A DNA stretch of 64,000 bases from Pyrenochaeta sp. MPI-SDFR-AT-0127 (lineage: Eukaryota; Ascomycota; Dothideomycetes; Pleosporales; Cucurbitariaceae). Both the position numbers and the translations under genes were made by a program. Below are positions 1 to 10,857 of this stretch, piece by piece (the stretch's first letter is position 1; every line of letters begins with the position of its first letter). Location of the stretch: the NCBI GenBank assembly GCA_020747015.1, contig JAGTJM010000015.1, positions 682,001 through 746,000 on the forward strand. The letters run 5' to 3'. Under the pieces are notes generated by a model that searched no databases, was not told where the DNA came from, and was given only the letters and a program-made list of their open reading frames with translations.

Positions 1-1374
1 TCAAAGAAGAAGCAGCGCCGAACCGAAAACGAGCGCAAGCAGAAAGAGATTATTCGGATGCAAATGAACATGACAACTCCATTCGAAATCGGGTTAGAAC
101 AGGCTGGACCAACGGGCGAGGATTCCATGTTTGCGCTCAAAGCTGTTGACAACGCTGGTGCTCTGTCAAGGATTGCAAAAGGAAAGATGGCGCAACTCAT
201 TGAGCGCGAGAAGCCCGAAGAGTCTAGCGACGAAGAACAGATGACAGACGATGAAGAGGACGCCCTAGAGCGAGATCTCGATGCAGCATACGGCGATTAC
301 GTTGAACAAAGATCTGCCCGAGACGCAAAGTATCGTGCTAAACGTGCCCGCAAGGAAGGCGATGATGGAGAGTGGAATGGCTTCTCCGACAATGAGAAGC
401 AAGAGAGCGATGACGAAGAGCTTGTGCAAGACGAATACAGCGACTCTAGCGACGATGATGATGGACCAAAAGCATTGATAACAGACCTGGACAACGAGGG
501 TGAGCCAAATAAAGGCCTCACAAGGCGCGCAGCACGATTCTTCGATCAGGATCTCTTCAAGGGCATAGATGGACTAGACGGCCTTGAAGAAGTAGAGGAT
601 GATGATGATGATAGTGGCATTGACGTTGAAGGCGAAGTAGAGGTCATGGAGGACGAAACAGTTGAGATACAACCACGTACGAAAGCAGCTCGGCAACCAC
701 CACCTCAGAGCGCTTCTGACGAAGAATCATCAGACGAAGACAAAATTGAAGAAGTCAAGCGCGACGAAAGCCAGTGGGAGCAAGACTCTATGCCTATGAA
801 GAATGGCAAACCCGATATCGATATCATAACGGCCGAAGCCATGACGCTCGCTCATCAAATGGCCACGGGCCAGAAGACAAAACATGACCTCCTTGACGAC
901 TCTTTCAACCGTTATTCACTCCGGGACGTCGATGGTCTTCCTGATTGGTTTCTTGACGATGAGGATCGTCACTCCAAACTCCAACGCCCCACCACTGCCG
1001 CTGCTGCCGCTGCTATCAAGGAAAAACTGCGGGCTTTGAACGCAAGACCAATCAAGAAGGTAAGAGAAGCTCAGGCAAGAAAGAAGTTTAAAGCTGCGCA
1101 GCGCATGGAAAAGCTGAAAAAGAAGTCTGCACTATTGGCGGATGAAGAGGGCCTAACCGAAAAAGAGAAGGCGCAGAGCATTGCAAGGTTGATGAGTAGA
1201 GCTGCAAAGAAGAAACCGAAGGGGAAAGTCTCCGTCGTGGTAGCGAGAGGCGGCAATAAAGGTATCCAGAACAGGCCGAAGGGTACGAAGGGCAAGTATA
1301 AGATGGTTGATGCGAGGTTGAAGAAGGACGTCAGGGGTGAGAAGCGGGCTGCGAAGAGAAACAAAAAAAGGTAG
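1..1374 (+). CDS. SPB1: Spb1, 27S pre-rRNA 2'-O-methyltransferase (C-terminal part; 5' end outside window)
   Basis: The frame is open from base 1, so the gene is cut by the window edge and only its last ~457 residues are visible. In the Spb1/FtsJ family this nucleolar enzyme methylates 27S pre-rRNA during 60S subunit assembly; its catalytic FtsJ fold is N-terminal and would lie upstream of the window. What is visible is the family's long acidic middle (runs of Asp/Glu/Ser), the conserved Spb1_C block with the segments EAMTLAHQMATG, DDSFNRYS and LPDWFLDDE, and the very basic tail (KAAQRMEKLKKK ... RNKKR) typical of nucleolar proteins. It ends in TAG at 1372-1374. No intron is seen in this part. 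The identification from the C-terminal domain is strong. Confidence 0.93.
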   Translation, partial: SKKKQRRTENERKQKEIIRMQMNMTTPFEIGLEQAGPTGEDSMFALKAVDNAGALSRIAKGKMAQLIEREKPEESSDEEQMTDDEEDALERDLDAAYGDYVEQRSARDAKYRAKRARKEGDDGEWNGFSDNEKQESDDEELVQDEYSDSSDDDDGPKALITDLDNEGEPNKGLTRRAARFFDQDLFKGIDGLDGLEEVEDDDDDSGIDVEGEVEVMEDETVEIQPRTKAARQPPPQSASDEESSDEDKIEEVKRDESQWEQDSMPMKNGKPDIDIITAEAMTLAHQMATGQKTKHDLLDDSFNRYSLRDVDGLPDWFLDDEDRHSKLQRPTTAAAAAAIKEKLRALNARPIKKVREAQARKKFKAAQRMEKLKKKSALLADEEGLTEKEKAQSIARLMSRAAKKKPKGKVSVVVARGGNKGIQNRPKGTKGKYKMVDARLKKDVRGEKRAAKRNKKR

Positions 1375-2051
1375 ACGCAGTGTGAGAAACAATGACCTTT
1401 GTGTTACCTTTTGAGCTTTGTTACGTGGAGATTGCTTGTATTTGGGAGAGCTTCTACCCCAACATGAACACATACTCGTAATTGCTGGATGACTTGCATA
1501 GGCGCAGAGATTACATGGCACGGAACTTGGGTGTTTGTACTTTTTTCACTAGGCTGAAGCTTCTTAACAAGGATCACCACAACGTCACGAAACTCATTGC
1601 CATGTTACCTACACCACCTTCACCAAAAATGATAGTAGACCTTTTCGCGGAACCTATTCTTTAACATTGCGATTTCCAAGCTATGGACAGTAGAGCCTGT
1701 CTCAGTCTTGACTGACAACAACTTTCTAAGTACATCGACTATGACAGGGTTTCAAGTCTTAATTCTTCCAAAATTCGATTTGAAAAGGCTGCGTTCCTCC
1801 CAAAAGCAAGAAAAGATTACCCAAACCCAAGATCTCGGTTGTTCTACGGCTGTCTCCGGTCTCGCTCAACCGCCCATTGTTGGGCACCCGCACGTTTTAT
1901 AGATTGGAAATGGCAAAATATCCACAAGATTGTAGTGTTTGTTCATGCGCGGTGGACAAATTTCACTCCCTTCTCTGACGCCCAGATACGGTGTGGAAGA
2001 GGCAAACAAATTGAAATGGGCATTGACTTCAGCTCTCCGGTTCGAATAGGC
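1375..2051. other. Intergenic region, no gene seen
   Basis: About 680 bases downstream of SPB1. Only short reading frames without recognisable protein content occur on either strand. It is presumably the SPB1 3' UTR and spacer. I see no tRNA, repeat or mobile element. Confidence 0.5.
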
Positions 2052-2549
2052 CTAAGTGTGACTTGAAGCCGTCTCAAGGGCAAGCTCGCTCTCACAACAA
2101 TCTACCCCACGTGTTTCGGTGTGCGGACTACTCTCTTGAGATTGTGGCGCGGTTCGAGATGTTGACTGAGCTTGTCTCTGTGCCGGTCTGGTAGCATGTT
2201 GCTCAACTGGTGCATCCTGCTGGCGAAAATGACGATGTGGCGTAAATGGATTGAAGGGTGTAAGGGTCGAGTTTGAAGGTGGATGAGGAGTACGAGCAGG
2301 AGGCGTGGATGTTCTAATGTGTGAAAGGTTCGAAGCTGGCGTCAAGTCTACTACTGCTATCAGTGAAACTTCATGTACAGAAGAAGTCAAGCCCACTGTT
2401 GAAGCTGTAGACGCTGTGGAAGTCGATGTTGAAGTAGTCGAAGCCTGGGGCTGACTCTGCGTTGGCGTCTGAGCCTGTGCCTGTGTATCTACTGCAGCCC
2501 GCTGGGCTGCTGCTGAGCCGAGGGGAGAAGAGAAGACAATGGGAATCAT
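2052..2549 (-). CDS. Putative low-complexity protein, function unknown
   Basis: An ATG-initiated 165-codon frame on the minus strand. The product is dominated by Ser, Thr, Gln, Pro and Ala (alternating Ser-Thr and Gln-Ala runs in the first 60 residues) and shows no domain, signal peptide or membrane segment that I recognise. A second frame on the same strand (2371-2613) overlaps it with an equally biased composition, so either could be the coding one, or the gene could have an upstream exon. Low-complexity frames of this size also arise by chance in GC-balanced fungal spacers. Treat as a weak gene call. Confidence 0.22.
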   Translation of the reverse strand: MIPIVFSSPLGSAAAQRAAVDTQAQAQTPTQSQPQASTTSTSTSTASTASTVGLTSSVHEVSLIAVVDLTPASNLSHIRTSTPPARTPHPPSNSTLTPFNPFTPHRHFRQQDAPVEQHATRPAQRQAQSTSRTAPQSQESSPHTETRGVDCCESELALETASSHT

Positions 2550-3441
2550 TAGAAGCGGAGGAGGCCGAGCGCGATTGGACGGGCTCGCTATTCTGATTGT
2601 AAAAGACCTGCACTCTCTTGGAAACTGTGGAATAGACGATGATGCTGAACGATGTGATTCAAGGCTTCAAGACATTCGCATGATGGCGACTGTCATTATA
2701 TACCTTCCTGGCATCCCTTAACATAATCACAGAGGATTCTCAACAATTGAGCCATCACTTAAAAACTTCTCGACTTCCCCATGAAGCAGTGAAGTTGCAT
2801 GACTGCATCTATATCCTACTCATTCAAGATTCAGCCTCGCAACTTCAACAAGATTTCCCTTTCTGGCAATCATTCCCCATTACTGGTGAACTCGGGTCAG
2901 GTTGTGTAACTAGCTGGTACGTACAAAAGTTGAATCCTATAGTAAGACTGATAAATCTCACGCAATTTCAGCCTCGAATCATACTTCAGGGTGACTATAC
3001 AAGTTTCCGCCGCATGTCTTAGCCCCATCGCCACGTGCAGCTCTTGCTCAGCCGCCAGTCTTGGCCGCGCTGGTTTCCGAATTGGGAAGTGAAAACGTAG
3101 CTGTTTAGCTCGACATGCTACTTGTTGAATGGAGCGGAACAACTATTGCAAGTGTGGAGTCGGGCACGCGTTATTTTGTCGCTCGAGGGTAGTTTCGAGA
3201 CTGGTATATGAAAGAGGCAAACCGAAAACACTTGCAAGATAATGGTCATGTCCACCATTATTAGCGTCATCATCTCGAGATCTTTAATGTAGATTTGAGA
3301 CAAGGTAAATTTGTGTTCAAGTTTAAAACGATGCTTAATACAGCACGGCATTTGAGGCCGTATGTTTCACGACATGTGATACAACTGCAATATAAGGAAA
3401 AAATTCAACTCAAACAGCTGGACGACTAGTCCTCCTCCTCT
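2550..3441. other. Intergenic region, no gene seen
   Basis: Roughly 890 bases with only short unrecognised frames on both strands, lying between the weak minus-strand frame and the 3' end of the FAD-linked oxidoreductase. No repeat or RNA gene was noticed. Confidence 0.45.
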
Positions 3442-5202
3442 TCAAAGAAAATCCTCCACCGGTGCACCGTCAAGCTTGAAATGTCCTGGCTGAAGTTTTT
3501 CAAAAACACCTGTAGGATCATATTTCTTCGAGATAGCCTTCAATTTGGCTTGATTTGTCGCGCCGTACCCAGCCACCACGTTCTGATACGGACTTGCATA
3601 ATTCATGTATATAAATGGACTTGCCTTCCCTTTGATAGTAGCTGCTGCTAATACACGATCTTTGACTTTTGCAGCAAATTCGTTGATTCTCGTGTCATCG
3701 GCACCGTTTGACCATTTGACAGCCACGAGAACATTCATGAGCGGGCCATTTTCTGCGCTTAGACCAAGCGCATTACCTCCTCTTGCCGCCATCTTCTCAA
3801 GGTGGGGTTCAGTGAAGACCTGAAGGGAGACAGCGGGAAGGATGTTTTCGGCATCGACGACCAATTTGAGCTCTTCAAAGAAGATATCTTTGGTGATGGA
3901 AGCCAATTCCTTGTCCAGCGTGACCGTCCATGTCCAGAATGCTTGTCGAAGTCCAGCGCCAGTAGCAGATTCGTCAAGAAGCTCAGTGAGATTCGCAAGA
4001 CTTCTGACTGCAGTTTGGTCCGCGATCGCGTTTGGGACGGCGTTGTACTCTGCGAGTATCGGAGCATTAGAAATGGGGTCAGCGTACTCTAGCTCCACTT
4101 GAGCAACTTCAATACCACCCCAACCAAAGGACAGGATTTGGTGGGCTTTCCTATCTTTCTTAGCATTCATGCCGAGGTTGTAGAACGCATTAACTAGAGC
4201 AGGAAATTCAGGCGCAAGATACGTCCGCATGCCGCCCCACATTGTGGGAGCCCTCGGAATCGTTGCCACGTTAAATTGTGTCACGATGCCGAAGTTGTTA
4301 CCACCGCCACGCAGTGCCCAGTAGAGGTCAGAGAACTTGTTCTGGCTGACTTGGATAATGAGTCCAAATGCTGTAACCAGCTCGTATGACTCAACATTAT
4401 CACACGCCAGGCCATACATGCTGCTGAAGTATGAGATACCTAGAGAAGTGCAAGATTAGCGTTTGATCGGGGGCAATGTGAACCAAAGAGTTTCTTTACC
4501 CCCACCAAGAGTCAAGCCACCAACGCCAACACTGGATACCTGGTTTCTGGTCAGATAAAAGCCAAAAGACCTGTAGGTCGACTTACTCGGCCTCCAATGA
4601 CTGTGATATTGTCCTTTTCAAGCGCCGTGTAAATGTCAAACCAGGTGTGACCGGGCTGGAAGGATGCAATCTTCTTGTCATCAGACAAAGTAATCCTTCC
4701 CATTTTTTCGAAGCTAATGGTGATGCCACCGTTGATATTTGATCCCCCAGGCACTGCAGAGTGCCCTCCGCTCTTGACCGCAAATGGACATTGCGTTAGT
4801 CTCGAAAGAAGGATCGATGTGGAGACATCCGATGCTTTCTCCGGCTTAAAGACACACTGAGGAGTAATTTCCCGCTGTTGAGCAGACCAGAATAAATTGA
4901 CAAAGGTATTGTACGTAAAGTCCGATTGAAAATCGACTTGATCGTTGCCAAAGATAACCTTCAATGAGTTACACTACTATGCGATTAGACTGAACAGACC
5001 CACAATGAGACAGGATGTAACTCACGGCTATTGAGCAATTGCTTAGGAGTGGCCTTTCTACAAGCTGGGTGAGGCCAAGAATGGCCGTTATGTTGACACC
5101 ATTTTCAAGCAGCGCCTGTGTGATGTTAAAGTCGAATGGCTCGAAGACTTTTTGTGGAAAGACGCCTGTTGCGAGTGCAGCAAATGTAAGGAACGTCTTC
5201 AT
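3442..5202 (-). CDS. Secreted FAD-linked oxidoreductase (PCMH/BBE family)
   Basis: Four exons by canonical splice sites: 5202-5026, 4973-4587, 4539-4500 and 4439-3442, giving a 533-residue protein, a normal length for this family. It starts with a hydrophobic signal-like segment (MKTFLTFAALATGVFPQ); another ATG nine codons upstream (5229) is less likely. The FAD-binding PCMH domain covers about residues 90-270 and includes KSGGHS, whose His (about residue 130) is the usual covalent FAD attachment point, followed by VGVGGLTLGGGIS and YGLACDNV. The second covalent-FAD Cys of bicovalent berberine-bridge-type enzymes (in the stretch before VGVGG) is not there; the residues are V-S-S. A BBE-like C-terminus ends the protein (MNYASPYQ ... 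KKYDPTGVF). Such enzymes oxidise alcohols, sugars or secondary metabolites; the substrate is not inferable. No biosynthetic cluster surrounds it. Confidence 0.9.
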
Positions 5203-6613
5203 AATCGGTTTTAGATGATGGAATGACACAATTCAACAATAATTTATTTGTGACCAAATTTGCCGAAGAAACTGTGTCCCTATGAGAAAGGCGCAAATGA
5301 AGAAGAAAGCTACGATGATGTTGGCTACAATCGGAAGTAAACCATCACATCCCTTAAATTCGAAGCCAGGGGAGTCCGTTCACGGAGGCTGACATGTTGA
5401 CAGATTGAAATTACACCGGTCAGTAGGGTTTAGACGTTATTGTCAAAAACCACTTCGGCTTAGATATGAAAGCCGGACCGTCTACCGCATGCCCACGTAT
5501 ACATCCAGGGGTTTTGATCAACGAATAAGTCACTTAACATTAGCCAAGATTATTGGCTTGCCAAAGTAGCCTCTTCAACCTCTGTGCGATGATCACTGGG
5601 TTATTTCTTTGTACATATCACCGCGACTTTTCTCTTTTCCCAAAACCAATCAAACCTTTGTCGGGTTAGATACAACTATATACAGAATGCTGTACAAATA
5701 GTCTCATCATTCGCCCCATTCACCATAGTTTATGTACTTCATAAAACCGCAAATTCAGTGTAGTTCATACGTAGGTTCCAAGAGATCAGTCGCCTTTGCT
5801 CCCGATACACTTCACGATAGCACAACCCATTATGACGTTCACTCTCCCAGTGACCATTCTATATTCGGGACAATTCGGCTCCAATTTTGCACTATCAGTT
5901 GATCCATCTATCTAATTACGTTCATCCCGGCGAAAATACCGTACCAGGGAGGGGTTACGTGCAGGCTGCTTTGTACAAGAACGAGACGCGAATGAACAAT
6001 GCCATTGGCATGCTACCACAAATTCTTAATCCTAGAATACCACAAGCAGATCCGCATTAATGGCTAGAGGAACGTAGTTGCACAAACTGCGGAATATTGT
6101 TCATAAGCTCAACAGTTGTCAGAAGGGCCGATTTGGAAGCCGCCCTTTCCCGCTTTCATTACAAATATCTTGTTCGTTTTGATCCGGTATGAACCTGAAA
6201 CTGTCGTTGCTGTTCCTCCATTCCGAAGACGCGGGGACATGACGAAACTTGGTAAATAAAATCTCCATTTAGCTTGATAAAGTCCCTGTCACCTAGCGAT
6301 CGATCAAAAGCTCACCGCACCGTCATCTTTTGAACCAGAACACACTCTCCCTGGCCGGATATTTCAAACTCAGTATTCTACGTCAATGGAAACTCACATA
6401 ACATATTATTAGAGCGTGTTGTTACTCTGTGTCTCCACGCGGATACTTCACTACACTCGAACATTGCAACTACAGTGGATAAGAATTAGAGAGGTCATGG
6501 GGATATATACATTACACACATTACAAAGTGAGCATTCGCTCAAGTGGGAAGAATCCTGCGTTGTCTCGAGTGAAATCTCAAGTATGCCCTTTCTCATCTC
6601 CGATCTCCATATC
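5203..6613. other. Intergenic region (promoter side of the oxidoreductase, 3' side of the decarboxylase)
   Basis: About 1.4 kb, moderately AT-rich, with no reading frame of convincing content on either strand. It must contain the promoter of the oxidoreductase gene that reads leftward from 5202, and the 3' UTR of the decarboxylase that ends at 6614. Confidence 0.45.
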
Positions 6614-8208
6614 TTACTCTCCTGCTGCCTCAACCAGCGCATCAAACACCTGTCTCAGATATATCTCTTCTGATAGTGATGTTGCGCTAACTACTCGGAT
6701 GACATATTGACTTCCCATAATCGTGCTTGTAAGGAAGAACTCGCCTTTGGAGTTGATCTTCTCGTATACGTCCTTCGTCTTTTGATTTGCATTGTCACGA
6801 TACTGGGCTTCCGCATGTGGAGTGAAGTCGTTCAGATATGATTCATGACTGGGATTTGGTCTGTTGGCAGAGGAGGTGATGGGCGAGGAAGGTGCCGGTC
6901 TGATTTGGAATGTCACAAGTCCAAAAGCGGGCTTTGTGACAATGGTGAAAATATCCGGCCGGGAGTTGAGCAGGTCATAGAAATACTCGCCCAATTTGAC
7001 GTGTTTCCTTATGAAATCTCTTAGGCCATTCACTCCATAACTCCTCAGTACAAACCAGACTTTCAAGCTCCTGAACCTTCTCCCCAACGGGATCTGCCAA
7101 TCGCGATAATCAGTGACCATCCCCGACTCTGTATGTGGATTTCGCAAATAGCTTGGTGTGCAGCTATACGTATCGATCAAGTCTTTCCTCTTCTTGATAA
7201 AGAACGCAGAACAGTCAAAGTTAACCAGCAACCATTTGTGCAAGTTGAGATTGAAGGAGTCGAAATTGGCGATTGGTGGACAGAGATGCTGGTACTCCGG
7301 ACACACAAGAGCGGACCCGGCATAAGCGGCGTCGACATGTATCCAGATATCTGGATATTCTTTCGCTAGTTCGGCAATGCCAACGAGGTCATCTACGGCG
7401 CATGTTGCTGTGCTTCCCAGCGTTATCGTGAAGTAAAATGGGTCGAGGCCTTTGGCCCGACACTCTTCGATGGTTTTTCGCAGTGCGGCCGCCGTGACAG
7501 AAAAGTTTGCCTCCTTTGGGGCAGGTACAGTGCGGAAGCGTGTTCCAGCGATAATGGCAGCCTTTTGCGTGGACGAGTGTGCATGTTCTGATCCAAGAGC
7601 AACTAGCTTGCCTCGAAGATCTGCTGCTTTGTCCATCCTCTCCTCACTTTCAGGCATGTTTCCGAGCCGTCGACGTATTAGTCGCTCTCGCGCTGCAACG
7701 ACTGCGGTGAGAATAACCTCGCTTGCTGTCCCTTGAATAATCCCGCCTCCTTCGCCGTCGCTCAGAAATGCTTCCGGCAATGCAAGAAGCTTTGCTACCC
7801 AATCCATCATCACCGTTTCCAGCTCGGTAATGGCAGGGGAACAGATCCAATTGAAGGCTGCGGCGTTGAAAGCGCCACTATACATGTCGCCCAGCATTGC
7901 CGGAAATGACGAGTTGCAAGGAAAGAATGCCATAAATTTGGGAGACTGCCAGTGGGTTAAGCCTGGCACGATGACGCGATCAATGTCGGATTGAATTTTG
8001 TCCCATGATTCGCCTTCCTCTGGGGCTGAAGAAGGGAGCAATGGACGCAGGTAGCCAGGTGCGACAGAAGGCAGAACTGGTCGATCTGCCACTGTATCAT
8101 AGTAATCTGCGACTGATTATCGTTAGTGAAGCGCTTATATAGACTTTATCATGACATACTCTCATCGATAGCGCCTTTTGCCGCTTGACGGAACTGTGAA
8201 GAATTCAT
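6614..8208 (-). CDS. PLP-dependent aromatic-L-amino-acid decarboxylase
   Basis: Two exons: 8208-8160 (ATG, 16 codons plus one base) and 8112-6614, joined over a 46-base intron (GTATGT ... AATCAG), giving 515 residues. The group II decarboxylase fold is complete. HWQSPKFMAFFP and NWICSPAITELE lie in the N-terminal part, HAHSS carries the cofactor-stacking His, HVDAAYAG the pyridine-binding Asp, and NLNLHKWLLVNFDCS the Schiff-base Lys (about residue 309). Then come TDYRDWQIPLGRRFRSLK and IRKHVKLGEYF. A Tyr sits 29 residues after the Lys, matching the catalytic-loop Tyr of animal DOPA decarboxylase, which favours decarboxylation over the aldehyde-synthase reaction of Phe-bearing homologues. It probably acts in the cytosol on Tyr, Trp, Phe or DOPA; which one cannot be told. 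There is no signal peptide. Confidence 0.94.
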
Positions 8209-8807
8209 AGTGGGGGTGCGTGTCGTTGGCCTTGAAACGTGAATTAGAGCAATGGGCGAGAAGAGTAATCCTCTGGAATACCATTTAGCACATGTCTATG
8301 AAGGTCGAAATATAAACCCTGAAAGGCTTTGTAGCGAAAACAATGCAAATCTAGTGACGTTCAAGCATAGTAATACACACGGCACTAATTCCGCACTGGT
8401 GCTGTCTTCGGCAGAGTTTGAATGCGGGGTGGAAAAGGCGGTGGATCGGCTTGTAGCTTGAAAGGCGTACTCGTGCATTACGTCCACGTAATCCATATGG
8501 CGCCCTGAGTAGATTAAGGTAAGGCGTGTGTTGTATGGTGCAGGGCGAATTGTGACGACTCGAGAAAATGCCCTTTGTCGCTTAAAAGCTTATCCTGCGC
8601 ATTGATTCAGTGCCGATGCAGTTGGTAAGAGCCAGATGCCTGAAGCTAGGCCTCGCGGATCACGCTGAGAAGTCAATATTGCATCTCGTTCGCTGATAGG
8701 AATGCCCCAGGAGGCGTCGATTTATTTCATAAAAGAAGGGTATACGCAATGTCGTTGGGGGAAAAAAAATATAATCGACACGACACTGGACCTTCAAACG
8801 TTCATCT
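8209..8807. other. Intergenic region, decarboxylase promoter
   Basis: About 600 bases between the decarboxylase start codon at 8208 and the end of BRE2 at 8808. It holds only short unsupported frames. The decarboxylase promoter and the BRE2 3' UTR must lie here. Confidence 0.45.
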
Positions 8808-10571
8808 TCAGTACCGCCTGCCCACCTCCACTCCCAAGTTTTCATCAGGATTTGCAAAGCCCCGAGCCCTGGGCGTCGACTTGCCTGCCACGTCTTGTGG
8901 AGTTTCGCCCTTATACTCCCAGCCGCCGTCTTGGGTAAAGAAATCAACCTCATCGATGATATCCCATACAACATCTTCTGCAATTTGCTCCTTGTACCGG
9001 TGACCAATGGCCCTTAACTTCCGGCCTTCTGGGATGTTGTTTTCCATGCTATCGTTGCCGAGCATATGTACATCCTTGTCGCGCTGAGTTTGCATCTCTT
9101 CTGGCGGACACCAGAAGTCGGGGCCAAAATTGACCTGGGCCACACCGCCATTGAAGAGGGAAATGGCTGGTAGGTAGCCTACCATGCCGTCGTCAAAACC
9201 TGTCCTTGCACCGGATTTGACAGCCTCCACCGAGGGGACACTTGCTGGAGGAAGAAAGGCCAACAAGTTTTCGAAAGCAAACCCAACCTCCTTTCCATTC
9301 TTATAGACCTTGATGTGCGAATGTGGCAGAGATCGTACGCTAACATCCTCATAGTTTGGTGAAGGGTGAATCTTGGGTACTGGCCCTCGGTCATGATAAG
9401 CCTCGACCATCTTCGTCACTTGATAGTCTAGCTGTTCGAAGTAGAAATTACCCTTGTATGGCACCGGTATACGGTCGCGAATGATGTCGATGGGTTTGTC
9501 AAAGGGATCTGCATTGCCAACGGCATCAAAGCCATCCCCAATATCTACTGCTGGGTTGTAGATGCCTTCAACGACCTTGCGATGCAACGATAGTGACGGT
9601 AACTGAATTTCAAGCCCGATTACATCACCCTCCTGAACATGCTGATCTGTAACGTACTCGACCGGTACTGGCTTTCCGTGGGGCGGCCTTGCCTTCATGT
9701 GTTTACTCTTGGCGCCTTTTGGAAGAGGCCTGTACAGTTTGGAAGCGCGTGACCGGTGCTGTGCCTCAAAACGTGCGTCGGTGATGCCATAACTGTAGCC
9801 GTCGAAGCCGACGGGACCGTCGAGCGGCGCCTCTCTCCTTGCCCATCCCATGCGAATGTGCGGGCCTGGCTTCGTGTCGCCTGTTTTTGGGTCTATGGGG
9901 TCCTTGGGGCCATTCACGGGGATTCCTCGCAAGATCTTGACCTCGTAGTAGATTCTGCCTTCTCGTGCAACCACGTTGCCACGCCCCATGCGCCAGCCTT
10001 TCTCCTGAGTCACGACGGTTGCGCTGTCGTCGAAATGGAACCACTTGTCCGAATCCTCGTGGCTCATTCTGGGGCCGTATGGCCTGGAGTCGCTCTGTCT
10101 GTAGAATTGCTTGTGTCGAAAGAGCGGATCTGCGACACAATGGGTATACTTGTAGCCCTTCTTGTTCCAGGCAATGTCATGTGGTTTCTTGAGCTCGGTA
10201 GTGCCGTCTGCCGCATACATTGGGCTGGGCTCGTGTGACAGCAAGATACTGTCCTTGGGCGGTTCATAGTCCGAGGCCCTGGGCTCTGGAATCGAGTAGC
10301 GCATCGGCGAGTCCGCTGAGGGGCGTTCCTTCTTGATTTTTGGGTTTGGGGTGCTTTGACGAGTGCTTGCCGAAGCCTCGCGCTTCTTGAGCGTCTCGCG
10401 CTTCTCTCGCTGCTCGCGCGGAGGAGCTCTGGGGCGGGCACGCGCTGCAGCATCCGGATTAGGGTTGAGTGGAGAGGAGATGGCCGGCACATGGTCCTCC
10501 TCAAGCGGCCGCCGCATTGGGGGCGCGAGAGTCGGCGTGTTTGAGCGCGAATTGGGCTGTGGTTCAGCCAT
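8808..10571 (-). CDS. BRE2: Bre2/Ash2-like SPRY subunit of the COMPASS (Set1) H3K4 methyltransferase
   Basis: A single 587-codon frame beginning at the ATG of MAEPQPNSRS; an in-frame extension upstream adds ten residues but looks like leader. The first ~120 residues are Pro/Arg/Ser-rich and probably disordered. The conserved core starts at KKGYKYTHCVADP and carries the SPRY domain, recognisable from GWRMGRGNVVAREGRIYYEVKILRG, HIRMGWARREA and GFDGYSYGI. A later half contains GNFYFEQLDY and CPPEEM. This order fits fungal Bre2 (Cps60), the Ash2 counterpart in the nuclear Set1 complex that tri-methylates histone H3 lysine 4. It is transcribed divergently from ENP1 across 286 bases. Confidence 0.88.
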   Translation of the reverse strand: MAEPQPNSRSNTPTLAPPMRRPLEEDHVPAISSPLNPNPDAAARARPRAPPREQREKRETLKKREASASTRQSTPNPKIKKERPSADSPMRYSIPEPRASDYEPPKDSILLSHEPSPMYAADGTTELKKPHDIAWNKKGYKYTHCVADPLFRHKQFYRQSDSRPYGPRMSHEDSDKWFHFDDSATVVTQEKGWRMGRGNVVAREGRIYYEVKILRGIPVNGPKDPIDPKTGDTKPGPHIRMGWARREAPLDGPVGFDGYSYGITDARFEAQHRSRASKLYRPLPKGAKSKHMKARPPHGKPVPVEYVTDQHVQEGDVIGLEIQLPSLSLHRKVVEGIYNPAVDIGDGFDAVGNADPFDKPIDIIRDRIPVPYKGNFYFEQLDYQVTKMVEAYHDRGPVPKIHPSPNYEDVSVRSLPHSHIKVYKNGKEVGFAFENLLAFLPPASVPSVEAVKSGARTGFDDGMVGYLPAISLFNGGVAQVNFGPDFWCPPEEMQTQRDKDVHMLGNDSMENNIPEGRKLRAIGHRYKEQIAEDVVWDIIDEVDFFTQDGGWEYKGETPQDVAGKSTPRARGFANPDENLGVEVGRRY

Positions 10572-10857
10572 GGCGAGTGTGCATGTGGTAAAGTGATGCA
10601 CAGCCAGAGCTGGTGTTGACGGCCAACGCGAGAGCCGCTAGTCTCATGCACCAAAGTTCCATCCCCCACCAAACTTTTTTTTAGTCTCCTCGTCTGTCCT
10701 CGAACTTTTGCGCTTTTGCCCTTTTGCCGTCACCTTCTTCCAGGGACCTGATTCTGCTGTCGCCTGGGCTTTTTAGATTCTGGAACACTACCGGCTCCCC
10801 TACTTTTTCGACCGCCGGACACGGCACACTCGGGATACTTCTACCAACAGCTTTGCA
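10572..10857. promoter_or_regulatory. Shared divergent promoter BRE2 / ENP1
   Basis: Only 286 bases separate the two start codons, so the promoters and 5' leaders of both genes must overlap here. The stretch is pyrimidine-rich on the + strand ahead of ENP1, as is common for fungal housekeeping promoters. No specific factor site is claimed. Confidence 0.6.

Noticed and set aside
3442..8208. Possible small secondary-metabolite cluster (FAD oxidoreductase plus decarboxylase)
   Set aside because: No backbone synthase, transporter or regulator adjoins them; they are separated by 1.4 kb and flanked by housekeeping genes.
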